Below are positions 24,160 to 32,324 of a DNA stretch of 64,000 nt, one piece after another. A model generated the notes under the pieces. That model was given only the letters and a program-made list of their open reading frames with translations. It made no database searches and had not been told where the DNA came from. The stretch is from Luteimonas granuli. GTDB taxonomy: Bacteria > Pseudomonadota > Gammaproteobacteria > Xanthomonadales > Xanthomonadaceae. The translations under genes were made by a program, and so were the position numbers. Numbering within the stretch: position 1 is the stretch's first letter; every line of letters begins with the position of its first letter. The stretch lies in contig NZ_CP042218.1 in the NCBI RefSeq assembly GCF_007795095.1, forward strand, positions 1,116,001 to 1,180,000, read 5' to 3'.

Positions 24160-25226
24160 GCGACACCCCCGGCCGGAGCGGCCATCGTGGTCGCGCCGCC
24201 GCCGAGCTCCCGGGTCACCGCAACGAACTCGTCCAGCTTCGCCCGCGCCGCGCCCGAAGCAATCGTCGCGCGCGCGAGCACCACGCCGCTTGCGATCGAG
24301 TCCGCGACCCCGGCCACATACAGCGCCGCGCCGGCGTTGAGCGACACGATCCGGCCCGGCAGCCCTTCGGCGTCGGCGAGCGCATCGAGCACCATCGCCT
24401 TCGATTCCGCGGCACCCTCGACGCGCAGGTTGCGGCTGGCGGCCATCGGGATGCCGAAGTCCTCGGGATGGATCTCGTACTCGCGCACCTGGCCGTCGCG
24501 CAGCTCGCCCACGAGCGTGCCGGCGCCCAGCGAGATCTCGTCCATCCCGTCGCGGCCCCAGACCACCAGCGCCCGCTCGGCGCCCAGCTCCTGCAGCACG
24601 CGCACCTGGATGCCGACGAGGTCGGGATGGAACACGCCCATCAGGATTGACGGCGCAGCGGCGGGATTGGTCAGCGGGCCGAGGATGTTGAACAGCGTGC
24701 GCACGCCCATCTCGCGGCGCACCGGCGCCACCACTTTCATCGCCGGGTGATAGGCGGGCGCATACATGAAGCCGATGCCGGTGCGCGCGATCGACTCCGC
24801 CACTGCCTCCGGCGACAGCTCGATGGCCGCGCCCAGGGCTTCGTAGGCATCCGCGCTGCCCGACGTGGACGACACGCTGCGGCCGCCGTGCTTGGCCACC
24901 CGCCCTCCGGCGGCGGCGATCACGAAGCTCGACGCAGTGGAGATGTTGAAGGTGTTCGCGCCGTCGCCACCGGTGCCGACGATGTCGACCAGGTGGCTGC
25001 GGTCGGCGACGTCGACCTTCCTCGCCAGCTCCTGCATCGCGCGCGCCGCCCCGGTGATCTCGCCGACGGTCTCCTTCTTCACCCTCAGTCCGATCATGAT
25101 CGCCGCCGTCATCTGCGGCGAGACCTCGCCGCGCATCACCTGGCGCATGAGGTCGAACATCTCGTCCTCGAAGATCTCGCGGTGTTCGATGGTGCGCTGG
25201 AGCGCTTCCTGGGGAGTGATGGGCAT
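24156..25226 (-). CDS. trpD: anthranilate phosphoribosyltransferase
   Basis: 356 residues, second step of tryptophan synthesis. The PRPP/anthranilate motifs are [57 protein letters not shown] and [26 protein letters not shown] closes the domain. Not fused to trpG. It is 66 bp downstream of trpG and overlaps trpC. Confidence 0.97.
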   Translation of the reverse strand: MPITPQEALQRTIEHREIFEDEMFDLMRQVMRGEVSPQMTAAIMIGLRVKKETVGEITGAARAMQELARKVDVADRSHLVDIVGTGGDGANTFNISTASSFVIAAAGGRVAKHGGRSVSSTSGSADAYEALGAAIELSPEAVAESIARTGIGFMYAPAYHPAMKVVAPVRREMGVRTLFNILGPLTNPAAAPSILMGVFHPDLVGIQVRVLQELGAERALVVWGRDGMDEISLGAGTLVGELRDGQVREYEIHPEDFGIPMAASRNLRVEGAAESKAMVLDALADAEGLPGRIVSLNAGAALYVAGVADSIASGVVLARATIASGAARAKLDEFVAVTRELGGGATTMAAPAGGVA

Positions 25227-25292
25227 GATCGAGGCTGGTTTATGTCGGAGGTAAGGGTCGCGATACGCGGCAGGCGCGGCCGCCGGGCGGCC

Positions 25293-25871
25293 TCAGGCGT
25301 CGAGGAAATTCCTCAGCAGCGCGTGCCCGTGCTGGCTGAGGATCGACTCCGGGTGGAACTGCACGCCCTGCACGGGGTGCGTGCGGTGGCGCAGGCCCAT
25401 GATCTCCTCGCGGCTGCCGTCGTCGTTCTCGGTCCAGGCCGTGACCTCGAGGCAGTCCGGCAGGCTCGCCTGCTCCACCACCAGGGAATGGTAGCGCGTG
25501 GCCTCGTAGCCGTCGGGCAGCCCTGCGAACACACCGTTCCCGGCGTGGCGGATGGGCGAGGTCTTTCCGTGCATGATCCGCCCGGCGCGCACCACCCGGC
25601 CGCCGTAGGCCTGGCCGATGGCCTGGTGGCCGAGACAGACGCCCAGGATGGGCGTGGTCGGACCGAGGCGCTCGACGACCTCAAGCGACACGCCGGCCTG
25701 GTCGGGCGTGCACGGCCCCGGCGAAATCACGATGTGGCTGGGCGCGCGGCGCGCGATGTCGTCCACGGTGAGCGCATCGTTGCGCACCACCTCCACCTCG
25801 GCGCCGAGTACCTGCAGGTACTGGACGAGGTTGAAGGTGAAGCTGTCGTAGTTGTCGATCATCAGCAGCAT
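25293..25871 (-). CDS. trpG: anthranilate synthase glutaminase component
   Basis: 192-residue class I glutamine amidotransferase. Catalytic Cys in [13 protein letters not shown] (about 79) and His/Glu in [12 protein letters not shown] (about 170-172), with [15 protein letters not shown] at the start. It may also serve folate (PabA-type) because sequence cannot separate these. Its partner trpE is 6.4 kb away past the oxidase cluster. First gene of the minus-strand trpG-trpD-trpC-HAD group. Confidence 0.96.
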   Translation of the reverse strand: MLLMIDNYDSFTFNLVQYLQVLGAEVEVVRNDALTVDDIARRAPSHIVISPGPCTPDQAGVSLEVVERLGPTTPILGVCLGHQAIGQAYGGRVVRAGRIMHGKTSPIRHAGNGVFAGLPDGYEATRYHSLVVEQASLPDCLEVTAWTENDDGSREEIMGLRHRTHPVQGVQFHPESILSQHGHALLRNFLDA

Positions 25872-26038
25872 GTGCGGCCACCCTGTTGTTCCACGGACTC
25901 CATTTTCCCCCGCCAGCGGCCCCCGCGTCTCGGGGCCGCGCCAGTTCGCAATTCCGGTGGCCGGATCCGGGACCGGCGCATCACGGGCAGGCCACGCCGC
26001 CCGGCCTACCTTCGGACCGTTTGCGACGGAGCATCCCC

Positions 26039-26266
26039 ATGCCCTATTCCAGCATCAGCGAGCTTCCGGAGTCGGTCCGGGACAACGTGCCGAAGCACGC
26101 GCAGGAGATCTACAGGGAGGCCTACAACAGCGCCTGGGACCAGTACGCCGACGCCGACGACCGGCGCGGCGATGCCTCGCGGGAGGAGACCGCGCACAAA
26201 GTGGCCTGGTCCGCGGTCAAGGAAAAATACGCGAAGGGCGACGACGGCAAATGGCATGCGAAGTAG
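26039..26266 (+). CDS. chaB: ChaB-family protein
   Basis: 75 residues. ChaB pattern: [28 protein letters not shown], then [27 protein letters not shown]. ChaB proteins are small acidic/basic helical proteins linked by name to the ChaA cation exporter; their function is not settled. ATG at 26039; the upstream frame is a Pro/Arg-rich non-coding stretch. It stands alone between trpG (divergent) and the oxidase genes. Confidence 0.88.
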   Translation: MPYSSISELPESVRDNVPKHAQEIYREAYNSAWDQYADADDRRGDASREETAHKVAWSAVKEKYAKGDDGKWHAK

Positions 26267-26444
26267 CCGCGCCTTCCGGCGCCGGCAACGCGGGCAGCTG
26301 ACCGGCGCATTCACGCCCGCTCCCCGGACCGCCCGATAGCGTGCCCCGACTGCGGACGCTCCCCACCCGGCGTCCGCGCCGGCCGGGAGAACGGGAGTCG
26401 ACGCCATCGGGGCCAACGCGCGCTTCGCACCTGTCCGCCTCGGC

Positions 26445-27119
26445 GTGGTGGCGGTCCTCGCACCGCTGGCGGGCTGCACCGGCCCGCAGTCCACGCTCGA
26501 CCCGGCCGGCCCCGCCGCCGAAGCCATCGCCGGCATCTGGTGGGCGATGTTCTGGGGCGCGCTGGCGGTGTGGATGCTGGTGATGGCGCTGGTGACCTGG
26601 GCGCTGTATCGAGGGCGGAACACGCGAGCGCTGGCGAAGCCGCAGCGGCTGATCGTGGGCGGCGGGCTGGTGCTGCCGCCGGTGCTGCTGGCCGGCCTGC
26701 TCGTCCACGGTTCGGTGTCCAGCGCGCGCATCACCGGCCTGGACCGGGAGGTCGATGCGCGCGTCGATGTGATCGCCGAGCGCTGGCGCTGGCGCTTCCG
26801 CTACTTCGACGCGCAGGGCGGGGTGGTGGCCGAATCGCTGGACGTGCTGTCGCTGCCGCGTGGCCGCAGGGTCGAGTTCCGCGTTACCAGCACGGACGTC
26901 ATCCATTCCTTCTGGATTCCGCGCCTCGGCGGCAAGGTCGACGCCATCCCCGGTCGGATCAACCATCTGCGCCTGCGCGCCGACCGGGGCGGGCGCATCC
27001 GCGGCCAGTGCGCCGAGTACTGCGGGACCGGGCACACGGTGATGGCGTTCGACGTGCTGGTCCATGATGAGACTGCGCACGCGGCGTGGCTGGCGCGCCA
27101 GGCGGAGACCGGGCGGTGA
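26445..27119 (+). CDS. ctaC: cytochrome c oxidase subunit II (CuA subunit)
   Basis: About 224 residues from the GTG at 26445. Two membrane helices (WWAMFWGALAVWMLVMALVTWALY and GGGLVLPPVLLAGLLVHG) precede a cupredoxin domain. The CuA site is complete: TDVIHSFWIPRLGGKVDAIPG and RGQCAEYCGTGHTVM (His, Cys-x3-Cys, His, Met). No CxxCH heme c domain follows, so it is aa3-like rather than caa3. A lipobox-like PLAGC lies near the N-terminus. A non-standard ATC at 26406, preceded by a purine-rich GGGAG, would add a basic leader and give a better lipoprotein signal, so the true start is uncertain. The stop overlaps the next GTG start by 4 nt. Confidence 0.85.
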   Translation: MVAVLAPLAGCTGPQSTLDPAGPAAEAIAGIWWAMFWGALAVWMLVMALVTWALYRGRNTRALAKPQRLIVGGGLVLPPVLLAGLLVHGSVSSARITGLDREVDARVDVIAERWRWRFRYFDAQGGVVAESLDVLSLPRGRRVEFRVTSTDVIHSFWIPRLGGKVDAIPGRINHLRLRADRGGRIRGQCAEYCGTGHTVMAFDVLVHDETAHAAWLARQAETGR

Positions 27120-29638
27120 ATGCTTCCGCACCTCCCGGCCTTACGCCCGAGGACGAGCGGCTGAGCGCCCTCCGCGCCACCTGGGCCACGCCGCCTGGCT
27201 GGCGCGGTCGCCTCGCCGCGGTCAACCACTCCACCATCGGCCTGCGTTTCATCGTCACCGGCCTGGCCTTCTTCCTCGTCGCCGGCCTGCTGGCGATGTT
27301 CATGCGCCTGCAGCTGGCCTGGCCCGGAAACCTGGTGCTGGACCCGCAGCGCTACGCCGAATTCACCACCATGCACGGCACCACGATGATGTTCCTGTTC
27401 GCGGTGCCGGTCATGGAGGGCTTCGCGCTCTACCTGGTGCCGAAGATGATCGGCTCGCGCGACCTGCCCTTCCCGCGGCTGTCGGCCTTCGGCTACTGGT
27501 GCTACCTGTTCGGCGGGCTGTTCCTGTACTCCAGCTTCCTGTTCGATGCGGTGCCCGACTCGGGCTGGTTCATGTACGCGCCGCTGACCGACTCGACCTG
27601 GTCGCCCGGCCTCAACGCAGACTTCTGGCTGATCGGCGTGACCTTCGCCGAGATCTCCGCGGTGGCCGCGGCCGTGGAGATGATCGTCGCCATCCTGGTC
27701 TGCCGGGCGCCGGGCATGGACCTGCGCCGCATCCCGCTGTTCGCGTGGGCGATGCTGGTGACGTCGTTCATGATCGTGTTCGGTTTCCCGCCGCTGATCC
27801 TCGCCAGCATCCTGCTGGAGATCCAGCGCGCCTTCGGCTTCGTGTTCTTCGATCCGGCGCTCGGCGGCGACCCGCTGCTGTGGCAGCACCTGTTCTGGCT
27901 GTTCGGCCACCCCGAGGTCTACATCATCTTCCTGCCCGCCGCAGGCGTGGTGTCGATGGTGGTGTCGACCTTCGCGCGCCGGCCGATGGTGGGCTACACC
28001 TGGATCGTGCTGGCCCTCGTGGGGACCGGCTTCCTCAGCTTCGGGCTGTGGGTGCACCACATGTTCACCGTCGGCATCCCGCTGCTGGCGCTGGCCTTCT
28101 TCAGCGCCGCGAGCATGGCGGTGGCGATCCCGATGGGCATCCAGGTGTTCGCGTGGATCGCGACGCTGTGGGCCGGCCGTCCGTGGCTGCGGGTGCCGAC
28201 GCTGTACCTGTTCGGCTTCTTCTTCGTCTTCGTGCCGGGCGGGCTGACCGGGGTGATGGTGGCGATGGTGCCCTTCGACTGGCAGGCCCACGACAGCCAC
28301 TTCGTGGTCGCGCATCTGCACCATGTGCTGATCGGCGGGCTGATGTTCCCCCTGTTCGCCGGGCTGCACTACTGGCTGCCGCTGGCCAGTGGCCGCGAAC
28401 CCTCGGAGAGCCTGAGCCGCACCGCGTTCTGGCTGGTCTTCATCGGCTTCAACCTGACCTTCCTGCCGATGTACCTCACCGGCCTGCTGGGCATGCCGCG
28501 GCGCGCGTACACCTATCTTCCGGAACTCGGCCTCCACTGGCCCAACCTGGTCTCGACCGCGGCGGGCTTCGTGCTGGCGGTGGGCATGGTCGCGGTGCTG
28601 CTGGACGTGGCCCTGAGCTTCCGCCACGGCCCGCGCGCGCGCCGCAATCCATGGCGCGCCGGCACCCTGGAATGGGCGCTGGAGCATCCCGTTCCGGACT
28701 TCAACTTCGCCTCGGTGCCGCGGGTTCAGGGGCGCGATCCGCTGTGGGCGGATCCGCGGCTGGCCGAGGCCACGCAGCGCCCCGACGGCCTGCTCGGCGA
28801 AGCGCGCCACGGCGTCCGCGAGCTGATCGGCTCCAGCATCCTGGATGCGCGGCCCGAACAGGTGATCCGGATCTCGGGACCGACCCGGCTTCCGCTGCTG
28901 GCGGCGCTGGTGCTGGCGGCGCTGCTGGCGGCCTTCCTCGCCAAGCTGTACTGGCTGGCGGCGGCGATCGCGCTGCCGTTGCTGGCGCTGCTCTGGCGCT
29001 GGGGCTGGACCACCGGAGATCCCGGCGGGCCGGATGCGGTCGAGGCCGAGGCGGGCCTGGTGCTGCCCACGCAGTACGCCGCGCGCAACGCCCCGGGATG
29101 GTGGGCGCTGGTGATGTCGCTGCTGGTGGACGGCTCCCTGTTCGCGTCGCTTGTCTTCAGCTATTTCTACCTGTGGCTGGGGACGGACGCATGGCCGCCG
29201 GACGGGATCGGGATCGGGATCGCGAGCTGGCCGGCATCGCTGGTCGCGCTCGGGCTGCTGCTCGCCTGCGCGGCGGCGACGCGGCTCGCCGCGCGCGCGC
29301 TGCGCCAGGGTGCGCTGGCGCGGGCCGCCCGCGGTTGGACCTGGACCGCGTTGCTCGGAGCCGTCTTCATCGCCGCCCACGCCCGGGCGATGGCGCCCAC
29401 AGGCGCGCCCGGCAATCACGCCTATGCGTCCGTGGCCTGGACGCTCGCCGGCTTCCACGCCGCGCACGTGGCGCTGGCGATCCTGTTCGCGCTGTTCGTC
29501 GCCGCACGGCTGCGCCAGGGACTGGTCAGCGCCGGGCACCCGCTCGAGGCGCGCATCACCGCCGCGCTCTGGCGCTACACCGTGGCCCAGGGCCTGCTCG
29601 CCTGGAGCGTGTTGCATCTGTTCCCGAGGCTGGCATGA
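27116..29638 (+). CDS. ctaD: cytochrome c oxidase subunit I-III fusion (CtaD-CtaE)
   Basis: 840 residues. The first about 540 are heme-copper oxidase subunit I: heme a His in EFTTMHGTTMMFLFA, the CuB/His-Tyr centre WLFGHPEVYIIFLPA, two His in GLWVHHMFTVG, and the heme ligands in DSHFVVAHLHHVLIGG. After a hydrophilic linker (about 545-600) and two extra helices, the C-terminal about 220 residues are subunit III-like (PGWWALVMSLLVDGSLFASLVFSYFYLW, and NHAYASVAWTLAGFHAAHVALAIL). The K-channel Tyr and the Glu of HPEVY are present, indicating an A-type proton-pumping enzyme. GTG start overlaps coxB. Confidence 0.92.
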   Translation: MNASAPPGLTPEDERLSALRATWATPPGWRGRLAAVNHSTIGLRFIVTGLAFFLVAGLLAMFMRLQLAWPGNLVLDPQRYAEFTTMHGTTMMFLFAVPVMEGFALYLVPKMIGSRDLPFPRLSAFGYWCYLFGGLFLYSSFLFDAVPDSGWFMYAPLTDSTWSPGLNADFWLIGVTFAEISAVAAAVEMIVAILVCRAPGMDLRRIPLFAWAMLVTSFMIVFGFPPLILASILLEIQRAFGFVFFDPALGGDPLLWQHLFWLFGHPEVYIIFLPAAGVVSMVVSTFARRPMVGYTWIVLALVGTGFLSFGLWVHHMFTVGIPLLALAFFSAASMAVAIPMGIQVFAWIATLWAGRPWLRVPTLYLFGFFFVFVPGGLTGVMVAMVPFDWQAHDSHFVVAHLHHVLIGGLMFPLFAGLHYWLPLASGREPSESLSRTAFWLVFIGFNLTFLPMYLTGLLGMPRRAYTYLPELGLHWPNLVSTAAGFVLAVGMVAVLLDVALSFRHGPRARRNPWRAGTLEWALEHPVPDFNFASVPRVQGRDPLWADPRLAEATQRPDGLLGEARHGVRELIGSSILDARPEQVIRISGPTRLPLLAALVLAALLAAFLAKLYWLAAAIALPLLALLWRWGWTTGDPGGPDAVEAEAGLVLPTQYAARNAPGWWALVMSLLVDGSLFASLVFSYFYLWLGTDAWPPDGIGIGIASWPASLVALGLLLACAAATRLAARALRQGALARAARGWTWTALLGAVFIAAHARAMAPTGAPGNHAYASVAWTLAGFHAAHVALAILFALFVAARLRQGLVSAGHPLEARITAALWRYTVAQGLLAWSVLHLFPRLA

Positions 29639-30015
29639 AGGACGTGCTTTCCCCCTGGCGTCTGACCGGCATGGGCGCGCCGATGACGGTGTGGGCCCTG
29701 CACCTGGTGGCGGTCTACTCCCTGCAGGGCGTGGCCTGCGAGGAAGGCCTCGACCGTCTGCGGCTGGCGGGATCCGAAGCCCTGGCCTGGTGGCTGGTCG
29801 CGCTGACGGTGGTCGCGCTCGCAGTACTCGCCTGGCTCGGCCTGCGCGCATGGCGCGGTTGGCATGTGGCGCGCCTGGACGCGGACATGCCGCCCCGCAT
29901 CGCCTCCCGGCGACGCTTCGCGGCCGCGGTCACCGGCGCGCTCTGCGTGCTTTCCGCGACGGCGATCGTCTACACCACCCTCCCCGTCCTCCTGCTGCCG
30001 GGATGCACCCGATGA
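29635..30015 (+). CDS. membrane protein of the oxidase operon, unknown
   Basis: 126 residues with three hydrophobic segments (GAPMTVWALHLVAVYSL, EALAWWLVALTVVALAVLAWLGL, FAAAVTGALCVLSATAIVYTTLPVLLL). ATG overlaps the ctaD-ctaE stop (4 nt) and its own stop overlaps the next start, so it is cotranslated with the oxidase. I do not recognise the family; its place suggests an assembly or accessory subunit. Confidence 0.75.
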   Translation: MKDVLSPWRLTGMGAPMTVWALHLVAVYSLQGVACEEGLDRLRLAGSEALAWWLVALTVVALAVLAWLGLRAWRGWHVARLDADMPPRIASRRRFAAAVTGALCVLSATAIVYTTLPVLLLPGCTR

Positions 30016-30539
30016 ACGCCGCCCTGCGTCCGCCCGAGCCGCCCGGGCTCAGCCATACGGTCGAGAGCAGGGTGTCCATCCGCAAGCACCCGGTCCATCC
30101 CATGCTGGTGGTGTTCCCGATCGCCTTCCTGGCGGTGGTCGCAGCCGGCGACCTGCTGTTCCTGTGGAGTGGCCTGCCGTTCTGGGCACAGATGGGGGCG
30201 GTGCTCAATGTTTCCGGCCTGGCGATCGGAGTGGTGGCGGCCGCAGTGGGCCTGGTGGACCTGCTGCTGATTCCCGTGGTGCGCCGGCATGTCTCCGCCT
30301 GGAGCCATGCGATGGCGGCGCTGATGCTGCTGGCGGTCGCCGCCGGCAATGCCTGGCTGCGCTGGCCGGATCCGGTGGCGGCGGTCTGGCCCTGGGGCCT
30401 GCTGTTGTCCTCGCTGATGGTGCTGCTGGTGGGAGTCGCCGGCTGGCTGGGCGGCGGACTCAGCTTCCACCATGGCATCGGCGTGGCCGCTGACGCCGGC
30501 GGAGACGACGATGGCCCCGATGCGCCACCGCAGGAATAG
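30012..30539 (+). CDS. DUF2231-family membrane protein
   Basis: 175 residues. It has the DUF2231 opening IRKHPVHPMLVVFPIAFLAVVAAGDLLF and four membrane helices, with HVSAWSHAMAALMLLAVAAGNAWLRW in the third-fourth region and a His-containing end GGGLSFHHGIG. Function unknown; often near oxidases or heme proteins. ATG at 30012 overlaps the previous stop. Its last 80 bp are also covered, on the other strand, by the 3' end of the CopD/HemJ-like gene. Confidence 0.82.
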   Translation: MNAALRPPEPPGLSHTVESRVSIRKHPVHPMLVVFPIAFLAVVAAGDLLFLWSGLPFWAQMGAVLNVSGLAIGVVAAAVGLVDLLLIPVVRRHVSAWSHAMAALMLLAVAAGNAWLRWPDPVAAVWPWGLLLSSLMVLLVGVAGWLGGGLSFHHGIGVAADAGGDDDGPDAPPQE

Positions 30540-30987
30540 CCTCCGTGCCCGGCGGCGGCGGCAGGTCGCCTACGGTGGCCGGCTTGGCGGCGGTGAGCGC
30601 GGCGATCGCCAACAGCACCGGCAGGGGCGCCCAGCCCAGGATCCGGTAGAAGGCGACGCCGTGGCGGTCGCGTCCCTGGCCCAGCTCGTACAGCACCACG
30701 CCCATGTACAGGTGCAGCAGGACCACGCCGGTCACCAGCACGAGCTTCACCACCAGCCAGGCACCGTCCGGTCCGTAGGCGATCAGGGTCATGCCGCTCG
30801 CGATCGCCACCAGCGCCGCGGGCGACGCGAGGCGGAAGAACACACGATTGGCGACCACGCCGGAACAGCCCGGGTCGGCGTCGCGTTCGCCGCGGTGGCG
30901 CGCGACCAGCAGCCGCGGCAGGAAGAAGAGCCCCGCGAACCACAGCACCATCGCGGAGACATGCAGGATCTTGAGCCAGAGGTACAT
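30460..30987 (-). CDS. CopD/HemJ-like membrane protein
   Basis: 175 residues. The N-terminus YLWLKILHVSAMVLWFAGLFFLPRLLVARH is typical of the UPF0093/HemJ and CopD-type family, with the conserved His in helix 1 and a Lys/His-containing third helix (VVKLVLVTGVVLLHLYMGVVLYEL). Four membrane helices. HemJ is protoporphyrinogen oxidase, but CopD-like relatives act in copper handling; the location beside a copper oxidase leaves both open. The last about 25 residues are Arg-rich and antisense to the DUF2231 gene, so the natural end may have been nearer residue 150. Confidence 0.78.
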   Translation of the reverse strand: MYLWLKILHVSAMVLWFAGLFFLPRLLVARHRGERDADPGCSGVVANRVFFRLASPAALVAIASGMTLIAYGPDGAWLVVKLVLVTGVVLLHLYMGVVLYELGQGRDRHGVAFYRILGWAPLPVLLAIAALTAAKPATVGDLPPPPGTEAIPAVAHRGHRRLRRRQRPRRCHGGS

Positions 30988-31095
30988 GGCGGCGTCCCGG
31001 GAAACCGGACCCAGCCTGGCGCGCCGCGTGCGAAGCGGCCGTGTGCGCGGCCGCGGCGACGTCCGCGGCCTTCTTCGCGCCGCGGTCGGTTCTCG

Positions 31096-31995
31096 ATGAC
31101 GGCCCTGCTCGCGTTCTGTTCAGGCCTGGCGCTCGCGCCCGGAGCGGCGTCCGCGCATGCGGGCCACGCGCACCCACCGACGCTCGCCACCGCCTGGTCA
31201 CTCACCCCCTGGCTGCTGTTCCCCCTGGCGGCCTGGGTCCTGCTCTACGCCATCGGCCTGGCACGGCTGTGGCGTCGCGCCGGTGCCGGCGCCGGCGCAG
31301 GTGCCGAAGGCGTGGCTGCCGCCGCGACCGGCGTCCTCGTCCTCCTGCTGGCGACGATCTGGCCGCTGGATCGATACGGCGAGTGGTCGCTGGCCGCGCA
31401 CGTCGCCCAGCACATGCTGCTGATCGCCTTCGTGCCGCCGCTGCTGCTCGCCGGGCGGCCCCTGGCCGTAGTCGCGCACGCGCTGCCCGCCCGTCTCGCG
31501 CGGGGGCTCCACCACTCGCTGGGTGCGGCCTCGTCGCGCATGGCGGACGCGCTCATCGCCGCGTCGGTCGCGCACGGCATCGTGCTCGGCGCCTGGCACC
31601 TGCCGGCGGCGACGACCGCTGCCCTAGACAGCGACCCGGTGCACTGGGCCATGCACGGCACATTCCTCGCCTCCGGCCTCTGGCTGTGGGCGGCGATGTG
31701 GAAGCGCCTCCGCGATCCGCACCTCGGGGCGGGCGCGGGCGTCGTGGCGATGCTCGCGGTGATGATGCAGATGGGTTTCCTCGGCGCGCTGCTGACCTTC
31801 GCCACGCGGCCGCTGTATCCCGTCTACGCCGGGCGCGCACCGCGGCTCGGCCTCGATGCCCTCGCCGACCAGCAGCTGGCCGGCGTGCTGATGTGGGTGC
31901 CAGCCTGCATCCCCTACCTGGCGGGCGCGACGTGGCTGCTCTGGCACGGCTTCGCGCGTCTGGCGCGACGCGACCGCGGATCGTCGCCGTCCTGA
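31096..31995 (+). CDS. ctaG: cytochrome c oxidase assembly protein, CtaG (caa3-type) family
   Basis: 299 residues, signal-like first helix then seven hydrophobic segments. Family features are the conserved His in AAHVAQHMLLIAFVPPLLLAGRPL, HGIVLGAWHLPA, HWAMHGTFLASGLWLWAAM and the DQQLAGVLMWVPACIPYLAGA end. Members of this family are needed for CuB/heme-copper oxidase assembly. It lies downstream of the oxidase genes, separated by the divergent CopD/HemJ gene. ATG at 31096 gives an Ala-rich His-containing N-terminus (HAGHAHPP) after the signal, possibly copper-binding. Confidence 0.88.
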   Translation: MTALLAFCSGLALAPGAASAHAGHAHPPTLATAWSLTPWLLFPLAAWVLLYAIGLARLWRRAGAGAGAGAEGVAAAATGVLVLLLATIWPLDRYGEWSLAAHVAQHMLLIAFVPPLLLAGRPLAVVAHALPARLARGLHHSLGAASSRMADALIAASVAHGIVLGAWHLPAATTAALDSDPVHWAMHGTFLASGLWLWAAMWKRLRDPHLGAGAGVVAMLAVMMQMGFLGALLTFATRPLYPVYAGRAPRLGLDALADQQLAGVLMWVPACIPYLAGATWLLWHGFARLARRDRGSSPS

Positions 31996-32058
31996 CCTGG
32001 GTCATGGTCGCGCAGTTCGGTGGTCGGCAGGCTGGCGGTTCCACCGGAGGACCCCGCC

Positions 32059-32319
32059 ATGACCGAAGCCGCCACCGCTGCGCCCGAGTACACCGCCCAC
32101 CCCTTCGACGCCCGCGGCATCGCGCGCCGCTTCCGCCATTCGGCGATCTTCGGCGCCCTGGGTGCGCTGCAGCCCGGCGAAGCGATGCGCTTCGTCAACG
32201 ACCACGACCCGCTGCCGCTGCTGGCGCAGCTCGAGGAGCGCTTCGGCCAGCGCCTGGAGATCCTCTACCTGCAGCGCGAGCCCGGCGCGATCGTGATCGA
32301 TTTCATCATCCGGGCCTGA
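32059..32319 (+). CDS. DUF2249-family protein
   Basis: 86 residues. The family core is visible: DARGIARRFRHSAIFGALGALQPGEAMRFVNDHDPLPLLAQLEERFG then REPGAIVIDFII. DUF2249 is a small alpha/beta domain found with nitrite/NO and oxidase genes; role unknown. ATG at 32059 fits family length. It lies 63 bp after ctaG and ends 5 bp before the convergent trpE stop. Confidence 0.88.
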   Translation: MTEAATAAPEYTAHPFDARGIARRFRHSAIFGALGALQPGEAMRFVNDHDPLPLLAQLEERFGQRLEILYLQREPGAIVIDFIIRA

Positions 32320-32324
32320 GCCCC

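Noticed and set aside
26801..29851. A very long open frame on the minus strand across the oxidase genes
   Set aside because: It is antisense to coxB and ctaD-ctaE, which carry all diagnostic motifs; the antisense translation is Gln/His/Arg-rich low complexity typical of GC-rich shadow frames.
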